Shown here in pieces: positions 38,101 through 50,400 of a stretch of 64,000 bases of DNA. The number at the start of each line of letters is the position of its first letter. Within the stretch, counting starts at the first letter, position 1. The stretch spans positions 310,001 to 374,000 of the forward strand of contig JANPWX010019815.1 of assembly GCA_024734555.1 (NCBI GenBank), given 5' to 3'. The translations under genes and the position numbers were made by a program. The notes under the pieces are model-generated. The model ran no database searches. It was not told the DNA's origin and saw nothing but the letters and a program-made list of their open reading frames with translations. The stretch comes from Trochalopteron elliotii. Lineage: Eukaryota > Chordata > Aves > Passeriformes > Leiothrichidae.

Positions 38101-40447
38101 AAGTTAGTCTTGCACTGTGTTGGGACAGGGCATTTCCAGAATGCCCACTGGTGCCTTGTTCTTATCTGGTACGGCATTCTCAGTCCAGTAACTTCAGGAC
38201 TCTCAAATATCAACTCCAGGGCAGATTTCTGAAGACAAATTTTCTTTAACAGCCAAATTAAGACAGTAACAGCTCATTGGTAGGCCCACTTGGCTTGGAA
38301 CCCCACTGACTCTTTCCAAGTGAAGAAAGACCCTTCTGAAAACAAGTGAAATTACATAGGTCTAGGGTTCACACAGAGATTTTGTTTCCTAGTCACACTT
38401 ATGCTGTTTAGCATCCCAATTTGCTCTGTACTTTCCAAAAGCTGCATCTACAAAACAAAGCTAATCATCCAAAACACTTGCAAAATATGAGCTTGGCTTT
38501 AAGATCCAGATGCAACATTTGCCTTTAGAGAACTCTCATTCTAAGTCTTCTGTTAGATGGTACACTCTGGTCTGCTTTGGGTAAGATAATAAAAAGTCAT
38601 ATAAATGATTCTTCATTGATTTTTTTTAGTTAAGTACAAACGTGCCCTCAGTGGACCCTTTCCAAAAGTGTCATTTCAAGATCTTAAGCAGTATAATAAA
38701 TCAGATGTTCCAGTGCAGATGCAGAGCAGGCAGAAGTGCCAGAGTCTCATAGCCATTGACAGTGGCTCTCAGAGTGGCCTAAGGCAGGCAGTGGTCTGCT
38801 CTCCTGCCTCTGCATTTCAAGGAGAGGAAGCACTTGACCAGCTTAAGTACTAATAACTGAGTGTAACTCTTGCAGCAAGGCAAGGGCATCTGTTTTCCAT
38901 GGAGGTAACTTTAGAGAATCTCAACCTAGTGTCTTTAAAAATCCCAGCCAGGGTTAGGAAACTGAAAAACAAAGGAAGGAAAACCCACCTAAACATTTTC
39001 TTCTCCTAGGTTGGAAAATTGATTTATAATCAACATAAAATTCGTCTACAGTTTTCAGATAAAAATTTAGCAGCAAATGATGGATCTCATATTTTTTACA
39101 CCACCTCCTTTTAAATTATTATTCTAAAATCAGAAAATCTTAAGTGTGCTTTTCACCATAATTCACAGAAAAGGGCACTTAAATCTAACATTTGGTAAAC
39201 ATATACTGTAACAGCCCAAAAAAATTTAAAGCCATCATTACCAGAGGCATTTAAATATAACTCACACTAATATAGCTTCTAAAATGGGGCATAAAATGCA
39301 CACTTGAGTGCTGTAAGGTCAGGTCCCCAGTTAGCACTCTTGGAATTTACGTTGGTAGCTTCCATGATGGAAAGTATGAATTATGCATGGACGTTTTTCA
39401 TCCATCAGTATAAGAGAAAACCTATGCATCTCTTCAGGTTCCAAAATGTCCAGCACATACTTACAGCTTTTTGTGCTATATATCAGTTGAAATTAAATTG
39501 AGCTGGCCTATAGTCTTTCTGTGCTGGCAAGTAATCCATCAAAAAAAACAGTTTCTATAATACTGCTTTTAGATCACAGTACGTTCTGATGCCAGGAGCA
39601 ATTGAATGTTAAGTAGTACACATGCATTTAAATGTAATATCTAAGCAATTTTCTTGTATGTTACCTTTGACTTTTCTACGGCCAATGAGAAGAAACAAAT
39701 ACATAGTGTACCTTCTGCTAAATCCTTGTCAAATAATAATCCATGGGAAACCTTATGGGATGTGACTGCAGTGCTGATTCTAGCAGTCTGTGTATGTGTG
39801 TGTCTGATACTTTCATTTGGCCAATTAATCTTTGATCTCTTTCACCTGTTACTCACAATATACCCAAAACATGTTAGACCCCATTGCTTAAGTAATCTCT
39901 CCCCCTTTTCTTTTTCTTTTTCTTTCTGTACTCTTTCCACTGAAGCTTGGGCAAGGAGGAGGAAGAATATTTTGATCCTGTTTGGCAGGTACTCTTTAGA
40001 AATAACGTAAGCACTTCAATTACCTTTAACCTCTAGTTCCAAATGCAAATCTCATACATAAGTAGAGGACTAGCTACCCACTCTTTGGCTGAGGGAGTGC
40101 TGGCCTGTATCATGACTCGTAAATTTTTTGTGGCAAATAAAATTGGAGACTTTAAAAATGTAATTTTTGTACTTTTTTGGCTTGATGTCAGCAGGGAGTC
40201 CATATCACACATTCAGAATTAATTTCACAGCATTCCTAAGTCTTGCATTTCCCCATACCCTCAATGCCAAACAATCTCAGGACTGCTTTCTGTTATAATT
40301 TGCAATTGCTTTTTGTTATAATTTTCATGCAACAGGCAGAGACAATCAATATTAGGCCTCAGGCAACAAATCTATTTACAGGTTAAAAAAAAAAAAAATT
40401 GGAGGAGAGAGGCAGCAACAAGAAAGCAGCACCAACTGAGCATGCTT
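35157..40447 (-). other. NRG1 intron after the beta EGF exon (includes possible beta3 3'UTR)
   Basis: This roughly 5.3-kb stretch runs between the beta3 stop and the beta1 microexon. Its first part in gene order, below 40,448, would be the 3'UTR of beta3 transcripts. An A14 run lies on the plus strand near 40,385. No canonical polyadenylation hexamer was noted close by, and no further exon was found. Confidence 0.8.
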
Positions 40448-40541
40448 CTACTGCGGCACAGACAGAAAAGTAGTGGACGTACTGTAGAAGCTGGCCATTA
40501 CGTAGTTTTGGCAGCGATCACCAGTAAATTCATTTGGGCAC
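40448..40541 (-). CDS. NRG1: NRG1 alternative exon: beta-type EGF C-terminal part, with the unspliced beta3 ending
   Basis: The exon starts after a CTCAG acceptor and encodes CPNEFTGDRCQNYVMASFY, the beta EGF half with cysteines five and six. It has two uses. A donor (A, then GTACGT at 40,482) makes a 59-nt exon, 40,483-40,541, which joins the beta1 microexon (FYK-HLGIEFM) or the transmembrane exon directly (FYK-AEELYQ, beta2). If the donor is ignored, reading continues with STSTTFLSVPQ to a TAG at 40,448-40,450. That matches the human beta3 ending STSTPFLSLPE, a form with no transmembrane segment used in GGF-type neuregulins. Both uses are therefore preserved. The polyadenylation site for beta3 was not identified; no AATAAA is evident on this strand just downstream. 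Confidence 0.95.
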
Positions 40542-41193
40542 CTGAGAGGAAAAACAAACAAAAAAAATGGTAGAGAAAAAAAACAGAGAAAAGAGAAGAG
40601 GTGAATATATGCTAAGAAAGAAGCTCCTTCAGTGTGAACTGATATGACTTGGTGAGTTCACTTTCAGAAACTGAATCTCGGTTTAGCGTGCCAAAATAGC
40701 TCAGGATGTTGAGAGCAAGTCATTTGCTCTGTGGAAATGTAAAGAAATCCCCCCTGCAAAACCAGCCAAAACCAAACCAATCCAGATCAAAGTGTGTTTC
40801 GAGATCTGAGACAGAAATTCACCATTCCAGAGACCCAGATTGGTTTTAGGATGCTCTTTCCATAAGGCAGCAAGGACACAAGACCTGTACATACTCATCT
40901 CCATGAGTTTGGTCTTTTAGGGTTGCACTTTGCAGCAGTCTCCCAAACAGGAAAACTGCCAGTGTGTGCAAAACAAATGCATCTGTGAATGAATGGAAAG
41001 ATCAAAAATCACACAAATGAGAAATATTTTGGAGGTCAATAATGCCATGGTGTACAGACTGTACTTCAGAATATCAGGTCATAAATTAGTGAGTAAAGAG
41101 GCCGGTTCCAGCTGAATTGTGAAAACACCAAGTACTATTGATTTTGTTGCTGTAGTTGGGGAAGAAAGCAAAGTTCAGATTATTTTAACATAC
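40542..41193 (-). other. NRG1 intron between the alpha and beta EGF exons (652 bp)
   Basis: This short intron separates the two alternative EGF exons. The alpha donor is GTATGT and the beta acceptor is TTTTTCCTCTCAG. If both exons were included, 68 + 59 nt would shift the frame, which fits mutually exclusive use. Confidence 0.9.
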
Positions 41194-41261
41194 TTTCTTG
41201 GTTTTGGATTTTCATGGGCAGAGTTTCAGTACATCTTGCTCCAGTGAATCCAGGTTGGCAC
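41194..41261 (-). CDS. NRG1: NRG1 alternative exon: alpha-type EGF C-terminal part
   Basis: This 68-nt exon encodes CQPGFTGARCTETLPMKIQNQE plus one base at each end for split codons. It provides EGF cysteines five and six in the alpha version, which binds ErbB receptors more weakly than beta in mammals. The acceptor is TTTAG after a pyrimidine stretch and the donor is A followed by GTATG. The last base A joins the AA that opens the transmembrane exon to make Lys, giving the ...NQEK-AEELYQ junction of human alpha. Human alpha reads TENVPMKVQNQE, so the bird differs in a few residues but keeps the frame, both cysteines and both splice sites. It lies 652 bp before the beta exon, the usual mutually exclusive order. 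Confidence 0.93.
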
Positions 41262-44200
41262 CTAAAGGGCAAAAATGTGATAAGCAATAGTACACCAAAA
41301 CCACTGCACTAACAGACTTACATCTGCTGGTCTATGGAGTGCGAGTGCATTAGGTGACCTCCTGGTTGGGTGTTAGTGAAAAATGATCAGAAGAGAGACA
41401 AGAAAGTGTAACCTTTCCAGAAGATAAAACTTTGCAAAATTTACAGCAGCAATCCATCAGAGAAAAAAAAGTAATTTTGCTTGACTGTTTTGAAAAAGAA
41501 AGAAGAATCATGGCTAGCAAAAATGTGTACCAGCTCACTGTTTATTCCATCTCATGAAGGGAATAAGTTCTCTTTTAAAATTTGCAATGCAGTGCATAAC
41601 AACAATTTACACTGTTGCTTTCATTAGTCACATAGAACCTATGAAAATACCATGATTTCCCTATTTCTGTGATGGCATGTTTTGTCTTCTGGTAATTTGC
41701 TTTGAGGAGGAATAGTACAGTGATCACCAAAAAGTCACAAAAATCTAGCAAGTGAGAAGACGAAGTCAAACCCAGAGGGAAGCATATTCAACACAGCTCA
41801 TAAAAAGATAAAAAGTCAGTCCAGGCAATAAGTAAGAGGAGAAGGCAGAAGTGCTCTCCAGATTTGCAGCCCTGGAGTTGTCTGTCCTTCCAGTTCATAA
41901 GGTCTTCTGCAGAAAACTTCAGCGCAGCTTTCCCCTTGATCACAGAGGAGGAGTTTCTCTTCTGTGATTTGCCCGTCTTTTTCTGTTGCTGCCTATCAAT
42001 TCTTCCTTCACCTTCATTCTCCATGCTGGGGCAGGGCTCAGGCTCCCAAAATATCACCACAGCAATGCAGGCTTCCTGTGCTTCAGACTTAAGTGTGAAT
42101 GACTGTCCACCACACTAAAGATATATGCAGATTTCAATCTTTCCTCTTTCTCCTTCTTCTCTCTATTTTTAATCAGCATGTAACCTGAAATTACCTGATA
42201 TCTGCTCCTGGGACCACCTTTCAGTTGTGTTGCCTGTCCTTGTGATGATCTCCATGAGTTTGCCATGATGCAAGAATCTCCCACTCTTTTTCTCCTGCTG
42301 ACGATATAGTGCTAACCTCTTTTTCAAATCCCTTCATAATTTCCTTGTCAGGTGCTAAAAGACTTATTTGCAAATACTTGCTGGTCAGAAGAATCTTCCA
42401 TCTCTTCTATCCATCTGAGTTTCACGTGTGCTGATAGCTGTTCCAATGTTTTAAATTCTGTTTTCCACAATTGCCTCTAGCCCTAAAAGACAGGGATGCT
42501 ACCCTTGCACAAGTGAGACTTCCAGAAAATCCCTTTGGCAAAGGATCAGCGTCAGGGATAAACACTAGCATCTTGTTTAAACAAACCATGCAGGAATGAT
42601 ATTTGTGTAATAAAGGTATATTTCGAGGATCTGCAGATGATTCTTTGGACCTGATTTTCTCTATGATACATTTGTTTATTAAGGAAGAGAATTTAAGTTC
42701 TTGAGAGCCAAAGTCACCTCTTTTGGTAAGTACCCAGCATGGAGAGATCCCAGTCTCCACAGATATATTCGGCTGAGAAAAATGCAACAAGGGTAACTGT
42801 CTTTAGAAGATGCTTTTGCTGGCCATGACAGAAGCCTTTTTGCATCTTTGAGAAAAGGCAAAATGCTTTTGATAGGAAACATTTTGATCTGTGTTACTGA
42901 ATCAAGAATAAAAAGTATTTTGAACTACTGATCTTGTTAAATGGCTGTCCCTGAAAGTTGGCATTTGCATATGCTTGGCTTTCAGTTCACAGACCTTTGC
43001 ATCTTTCTCATCAGGCTCAACCCTACAAATTCCTAAGAAACATGATTGAAAGCCTCACGTTTTGCCCCTGCCACTGGCTGCTGGTGGTTGCTTGATTTGT
43101 CTGTACTTGTTTTCAGATGTTGGTGCAGCTGTGGAAATGATGAAAACAACTTGAGCACTGGCATAGACAATGCCTAAATCACTTCCAGACCAAGCAGGGT
43201 CTTCAGAGGGTGCTGAAAACAGTTCAGGTGTGTTTATACTTCCTCTGAAACCATTGTCAGCAAATGGTTGACAAACAGTTGCAGCATCCACTCTTGAGAA
43301 TGAGCCCAGGGTGGGCCAGCTGAGAGGAAAGCTGAGATGAGCTTTTCCACTTAAGATGATGTGTGAACAGTAAAGGCATTTTACTGCTCAGATGTGCACT
43401 GCAGCCCTGTTTCCAGTACAATTTGGAAGGTTGTTTCCTCAAGACAGTACTTCTACAATCAGCTTGTAATGGTGTCCTTTCCCAAACACCTTGTCCTACT
43501 CGAAGTTTTCAGACATTATTTCTTCTTGTGACATTCTTTTTTTCTACATCATTATCCATGTACCATTTTCCTTTAGGACAGTAGCAAAAGTTGAGGTGAA
43601 ACAACTTAGAGCAAAATGTATATGTTTGTGCTGTGAGAGCCTTATAATTTCCTTTCTGCCTTAAAAAAGGCAACTTGGACCATTTATTTCTTGTTTTAAC
43701 TGGGTAAAACAAAAATAATGAACCACATATAAAATAATTGCTTTTTTGCCTCTACACACAGTAGTTGCAAAGAGCAGCATTTCCATGTGTTCAGTGGATA
43801 CATCTCGAAACACTGAACATGTATCATCAGACTGTTTTTATCAGGAGAGGAATGTCTGAATGGTTCAGGAACTCGTATTTCCATTTCATTCACTGTCTAC
43901 AAACAAATGCATTGTGGGACAGAACTGTTTTCCCCCATGAGAAGTACAGTACTTAGTTATCCATTTCATTGCCCAAGTCAGAACTAGTATTTCTATCCTG
44001 TCTCTTGAACAAATACTTCCGGAACTTCTGCTTACAAACTTGCTGGTTTGAAGAAACTTCTGCCCATTTCTATTCTACAAAGGCCTTTACATGGAGACAG
44101 ATATAGAAAATGGCTGTATCATTAAAAAGTATATAATTCACTCTTCTGCTGTTAAGAAAAGCAGCACTTAACACTTCTGTTAAGACAGTAGCATTATTTT

Positions 44201-47200
44201 TATCCAATGAAATTCCATCGTAAATTTCATTTCTTCAGAAATAACAAAACCACTAGAAAAGATGATGTCTGCAAGTCAGAAATCAATTAGTCAAGACTAT
44301 CAAGACCTTCATGGTATGATACTTCAAAAGAACACTATAAAAGTGTAACAGATCTTATATTCACACAGATTTTTTTCAACTAAGAAAGAAATGCTATGAA
44401 TTTTGGTCTTGATTTTGCATTTATTGAAATCTTTTCCCTTCAGTGAATTTGGGGACACATTTCCAAGTGAATAGAAATGACTTAGGAATCTCAGTCTCAC
44501 AGGAAGCCAGTAACATCCAGGCTTCTTAAGTCTATGATGTTTTCAAAATGTGACTCATGTTCTTATGAAGCTTCTGAAAACTGTATACACTAGTTTATTT
44601 AAGTAGTCAAAGCTTCCTATTTCATCTGTCCTATTTTGAGACTGTTTCACTCAGTCTTGCGCCTTAATCAAAATATATGTGGAAAAAATACATGTTAACA
44701 CAGATGTAGCTGTATAATGCTTTACTACGTTTTTCACACATTTCTTGAGCATTTCACATGGTTACCTCTTGAGAGCAGGATATTTTCTTGAAGTTCACAC
44801 CAGTATCCAGAAGAGTAAGATCTGATCCTGTCTGGATTATCACTATGTATTTTATAATTTTTTTAAAATATATAGTCAGATTTTAACTGAAAATGAATTT
44901 AGGAATTTTTTTTTTAATAGGATAGGGGATTTACAAAACCAGACAATACTTGGAAAATTCCATGGTTGTTTTGAATCTGACTCATTTTTTTTGGTCAGGG
45001 ATAAAACCAATTTACAATTATATGGCTCATGCTTTAGAAATTTTGTTTTTGCTCTCAACAGATGGACCATATGGAAAAACTTGAACTTGCTACTGAGGCA
45101 GAAATATGAAGAGCAAGTACCATATTTCAAGCATTCTGTTTCCACAAGCATGTTCTGGGAGTAGATTTGTTTTCTTAGAACAGTGAAGACAATGTGTAGT
45201 GGTTAAATACCTATTTTAGATAACTGGAATGCTAGAATAAAAAGCGGACATCTTTATTTTTAAAGAAATAACAAGAAAACTGTATTTTGTCCCTTCACTT
45301 TCCCAGTACACCCACTTTTAAGTACTCACTTTTATTTCTTATATAGCTGTAGTGCATCGTTTTACTACACAACATAAAATTTTTGTTCTAGCAAGTATTA
45401 GAGGGCATAGCAAATGACCCTCCAAAATAATGGTGGCCCTGACAGTTCTCAGGGTAAGAATCCTTCTCCACTGCCTTATTGTAAATGAGATTCACCCTGT
45501 CTAACTTTACAGCTCTGATGCTTTTTCCAAATAGGTCTTGGACCACCCAGGCAGAGGCACATCTGCCAAATCTGGGAATCACCTTTTCCCTGATCTACAG
45601 CCCCAGAATTAAAGGTTATTTCTTGTCTACAATAGGGAAAAATAGCCCCTACTTTATTCAAATGTCTTCAAGACATTTTATTAAAAAAATATCCAGTCTA
45701 TAATATCATTACAGAACATACACAGATGCTTGAATTAAAATAAAGAAGTGCCCATAAAAGTGAAGATGGGATGCCTCTGAGACTACCAAGACAATACTAA
45801 TGATTGGCAAATCTGCTCAATGCTCAGCTCTGCCATTCACTGGAGTTTTTTGGACAGTGTTTGGATAGGAAATTGAAACTCAAAGGCTCTTGTACATGCT
45901 CTGGAGAGTCATAGCAAATTGCTCATGTTGAACACTGGCTTACAATACCCATGCAAATTTAACACAAATCTTTCTTTCTCTTTCTCAAAAAAGAATCCAA
46001 CCCACAGCATGTACAACATTTCCATATTTGCTTTAGCTAAAAATAATCCTAAAATTCAATGGAACATTCATTGCTTTCAGCAGCACAGCAAGCCATGAAA
46101 ATCCAAAGGAAAACAAAGCCCATGATGTGCAGGTAACATCTTTGTAAGAAAAAAAAGAGAAAACTTACAGGTAAAGCAGAACATTGTGAGGTTTGGTGGG
46201 GATTTGATGACTTTTGTTTGTTTGTTTTCCTTAAAAAAAACCCCAAAACTTCAAAAACAAACAAAAAAAACCCAACGAAGACAAGCAGTAAATTTCTTCC
46301 TGGCCTAATGAAAGCATCACAGACATTCACCTAACTCACCTACGAAAGTTATCTTTACAATTAGTGTTTTTTAATTTTTAGTCCTAGGAGACTGAAAAAT
46401 TATGCAGTTACAGAAGATGACAGTCTTCATAAACAACTATCGCTCTGTCTGAAAAACAGTAATATCCTCACAGAAGTGCACCTTTTTCACTCAGCACTCT
46501 TAGGTACCAAGGATGTTTCCCAAGGTTTAAATGCTGCATTTCCTCTCAAGCTAGCATGAAGAAGTCTCTATGCCTAGTTAATCTTCAGGGGTAAAAGCTA
46601 CATGACATGCTCCCAGACAGGAGGTAAATTCCAGTGCTGCAGCTCTTCATGCAGCTCTTCTGATGCAAGGGACTATTGCAGCAGACCAAAACAGCATAGC
46701 CAGGACCTGAAAAAGGTGCACAAGCACCTCACTAAACTAAACTCATATGACTTCCTGAATCAAGATCAGCACACAAAATAGTAACCTCCACCATGACCAT
46801 GACATTCATTGTTTTTTATCCAATTAAACACAATAACAGTTGTGAATCTGATCTCACCAGAAACTGTTCTGTGACTACAGCAGACAATTAAAATAATAGT
46901 TTCTTCTATAAAAGTGTAATATTCAATCCAGTTCTCCACGCCTTTTTTTTTATTCTTTTCTAAATGTAGAATATTTAGTTTACAGTGTCTGCTTCATTAT
47001 ATCTAATAGGAGGCTCAAGCTGTGTTGCTTTGTGCCATATAAACACCAATAGAAGATGCTGTGCCACTATCACGTAGAAAGATTTCCCAGTTACCCTCTA
47101 CTATGTTTCATACGCCTCTGTAGAACACAGAGGTCATTCTTGGTATTATTTCCACATCCACATGGTTAGAAAATGAAGAAATGCAAGTTCAGAAGAAGAC

Positions 47201-47281
47201 ATTTTTCAGTTGGTCCTATAAAGAAAAAGTGATTTGTGAAAGCTGATGGCTCCAACAAAAGAAGCAAATAGGATTTCTTAC
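41262..47281 (-). other. NRG1 intron between the common EGF exon and the alpha exon
   Basis: This 6,020-bp, largely AT-rich, unique-looking intron has a T/A simple-sequence patch at about 46,215-46,275, where TTTG repeats face AAAC repeats and could form an imperfect hairpin. No exon or known transposable element was recognised. Confidence 0.85.
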
Positions 47282-47411
47282 CTGCACAGGTATCTTGGGG
47301 GGTTTGGGAGGTCTTTAACCATGTAACACTCTCCCCCATTTACACAGAAGGCTTTCTGCTTTATGTCACATTTTGTGAGATGACTTGTCCCAGTTGTAGA
47401 TGTGGAAGTGG
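47282..47411 (-). CDS. NRG1: NRG1 exon: Ser/Thr-rich stalk end and first part of EGF-like domain
   Basis: This is a 130-nt internal exon: two bases complete a split codon, 42 full codons follow, and two bases begin the next split codon. It opens with the stalk TSTSTTGTSHL and continues with TKCDIKQKAFCVNGGECY up to RYLC. It therefore supplies four of the six EGF cysteines (in TKC, AFC, GEC and YLC). The acceptor follows a pyrimidine tract ending CCCAG at 47,412 and the donor is GTAAG at 47,281. The exon is common to alpha and beta isoforms and joins in phase to either downstream EGF exon. The EGF-like domain is the part of neuregulin sufficient to bind and activate ErbB3/ErbB4. Residues such as DIKQKAF differ from the mammalian AEKEKTF and match the avian form as I remember it. 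Confidence 0.96.
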
Positions 47412-50400
47412 CTGGGAAAGATAAGAATGAAAACACAGATCAGAGGCTGTTTTTCTTTCTGGCTGGTAAGTTTACTTCTATATGAGGGAAGAAGTAAGGC
47501 TAGGGAGGATCTGGCAAGTCATTTGAGCGCTCTATCTGCTGCTACCACAAGCACTAACCACTTGACCCTGCATTTTGTTGATTGCCAGAGAGAGTGGAGT
47601 TCAAATACATATCACAGATATACACAACCCCACACTCAGCCTGGGAGGAAGTGAGGGTTTTCTTAGCTCTGTCCATCACGTGGCCTAAAATTTTTGGAAC
47701 ACTTATATGTGTTTCATTAAAAATGTGTAATTTATTCTCAGTAACTTTTATTGCACTAATTGAATTCAAGTGATTTTGGTGTGTGACAGTCATTACAGAT
47801 TGCTGATACAGTATCCAGTAAAATAAGGTCCTGGATGATATTTCCTCGTGGTATTGCCTTGAAGCAGGTATTTTTCAGTGAAGCTTAACCTGAGGCCCTG
47901 TGCTTATTCAAGTCCTCAGTCCAGCCACTTCTCCCTGAGGAGAGGGCGAATGGCTAAATGCTGAGTGTCTCTTGCCCTGCTCATAAACAAGACCTGTAGC
48001 TACCCTGATTTGACTCTGCAGTAGGAAGAGAATGGGGAGGTTGGAGATTTTGCTCCTTCCTGTGCATATACCATTGCCACCATTGTGTCCACAGAAATCT
48101 TTGATCCAGGGGTCACCCTAGTATCTCCTGCAGTTGGGCTCATCTGCATGAGATGAGCATGAGGTTTTGGGCCACCAGTGCTGCTAAATACCATTAGGTG
48201 TCTAAATTGCTGTTAAATGAAGGTATCACCCTGACCACAGTGTTTTGTAGCTTACTCCCTGCTGCATTTAGGGAATACCTAGAGAAGGCAGGAGTATTGC
48301 TTACTTAGCAAAATTTAGGGAGGCTGCCAGGGAAGGGTAAGTAATCACAGCCTTAGGATTTGCCAATGAAATTTCTGTCAAGGGTATGCTTTTCATAAGC
48401 TGATAGAAAGGAACTCAACTTATCCCCCGCAAGGAGAGGGATAAACCTCTTTGTTGGTGACTGTCTGTCCACATTGTCTTCAGGTGAAGATCAAACCTTT
48501 GACAATATGCCCATAAATTCTAAATGGCTAAAACTAACTGAAGTGACTACCTGCAAAATGTAAAAAGTGGTGGAGATTCTTGCATGGTATTTGCTTATTT
48601 CCAGACATACAGAAATTAGGAATTTTGTTACTGTGATAAAAAAAAATCCCACTATTTTTCTTTCTGAAAGCCACTGTGTGTACCCTGAGGTGAAACAATG
48701 CTATTATCTATTAAGTGATTCCACTGGAGTTGACTAGAAAGCTACTAAGACCTGCAGAAAAGTTGTCTGATATTTGAAGCCTTTTCTAACACAAAGGCAC
48801 CCAAGGGGCATGCTTATAATAGGTGACATGTGACATTTCCTGCATACACAGAATCTGAAGAAAAGATGGTTTTAGCAGATCAACTATGAATAAATACCAC
48901 TTATGCATTGTGAACTACAGTATGATATAGTCCCTGTCACATTTCATTTTCATGCATTTCCCATTATCTTCCAGGTAAATGTATTTTTAGCACTCATTAC
49001 TTGGGAGAGTACACCATCTTGGCTTGTTTCTCTTTCTTCCATGCTGCCTTGCTTGTATGGGGTGCCCTCCTCTAACAGGCCAGGAAAAACCCTCCTGTGA
49101 CCTCCTCCAAAACTGAAGCTCCCTCCTGCTTCTTGGTTGTATCCACACATTGTGTCACATCTCCACAGATCCTGATCTTGACTGGGGCCTCTTAGTGTTA
49201 ATGAAATGCAAACATGGAGTACAGATTCCTCTTAATAACACATTCCTTTCTCCTGGCCCCTCAAAGCATGATTTATATCCTCTCAGATCAGGACAAATTT
49301 ATGTCTGGTCTAGGGACAGGAAAAGGGGTCATGTTTTAAGAGTAGTCTGACACTCTTTCAGCTAGCACCAGTTCAAACAGGACTGTGCACCCAATGTTGA
49401 CAAAAGGCTGGCCTACAGACTGCCACCCGCTCAGCAGTGAAGGGTCCTCTATGTTTGATATCAGAGGCCTGACCACCATCCTTGAGGATCTCCTCTCCCT
49501 TAGGATGGTGAGACTTGCCCTGTAGAAGAGCCTTTCCTTCTGTCCTGGTTTGAAAGGAGCCTGGATTATTGTCATAAAAGAGATGCCTGACATGACAGGC
49601 TGTGTCATACTATGTCCTAGGATGTAAGAATGTGGGTGAACAAAGTCCATCTGTGCAGTTAGTGCATACTTTGAAGCCTTTCTGAGTCTCAACACACAAC
49701 CAATATTAAGCTTATCACTGCTGATAACCTATCCACCCTTTATTAAAGTTAAAGGACACAATTCAAGCTGGGAACCAAATACTCTGAGGATGTCCCTGAG
49801 CTCAGAAAGCTAGTGCATTAATTTGGAAGGGGGAAAAAAAGCAGTATTGTCTCCAACATTTTTGGAAAAGAAATGCAAAAAAACAACCCCATAGTTTTGC
49901 TACCATGCTGGCTAATGTAATGTTTTAAATTGAATAATGAAGGTAGATACAGTACCAAGTGGACTTGAAGCTGTCTGTAATTGTTTCCATAATCTCACTT
50001 ACTTGCTTTTTCTTTAAGCAGAAGATCAATCAAAACCAGAACCATGGAGTTTCACAGTTAACAGTGATTCCCCAGCTGATACAAGTAAGATGTGAACAGC
50101 AGCATTGCTCTGAACTGATTACTAAAGATGGGAATAATCTGCAGGTCTCAGAGAAATCTCATGAAGCAAGGGATTCACACATATTTGTGAGGAGTATCTT
50201 TACCCGTGTGCGGGGCATTACATGTTGACAACTGGTGTATAAATCTTGCACAAGAATTTTCTCTGCACTACTGATCTGCTACCATCATAGTCCCTGTCTG
50301 CCTGAGCTTTGTAATGGGTTGAGCGGAGGAAAAACTCTGCAGGGAGTTAGTTCTGATATTAATTTTTCTTTGCAAAGTATGCATAGCTTTATGGCATATG

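Larger units (their letters stand above)
19790..47411 (-). other. NRG1: NRG1 gene, 3' portion (EGF exon to 3'UTR)
   Basis: This is the span of the recognisable part of neuregulin 1, transcribed right to left. Nine coding exons were located by their translations: common EGF, alpha EGF, beta EGF/beta3, beta1 microexon, transmembrane, three cytoplasmic exons and the terminal a-tail exon. Every splice junction is GT/AG and the phases match, so alpha-a, beta1a and beta2a messages all read through to the same stop at 20,848. The gene encodes a ligand of ErbB3 and ErbB4 receptor tyrosine kinases with roles in nerve, Schwann cell, muscle-synapse and heart development. Upstream exons (Ig domain, glycosylated spacer, type III cysteine-rich domain, start codons) are not seen, so the gene is incomplete here. 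Identity is effectively certain; the exact 3' limit is inferred. Confidence 0.97.

Noticed and set aside
46200..46275. TTTG and AAAC runs facing each other as a possible structured RNA
   Set aside because: The stem would be imperfect and made only of low-complexity A/T-rich repeats, so it is expected by chance.
49169..49214. GATCCTGATCTTGACTGGGG and following bases resemble the end of an old reptile/bird interspersed repeat
   Set aside because: Only about 45 bases match by memory, too little to support a family call.
49336..49740. Possible retroviral LTR suggested by TGTCCTGGTTTGAAAGG
   Set aside because: No paired LTR, primer-binding site, polypurine tract or viral coding sequence was found nearby.
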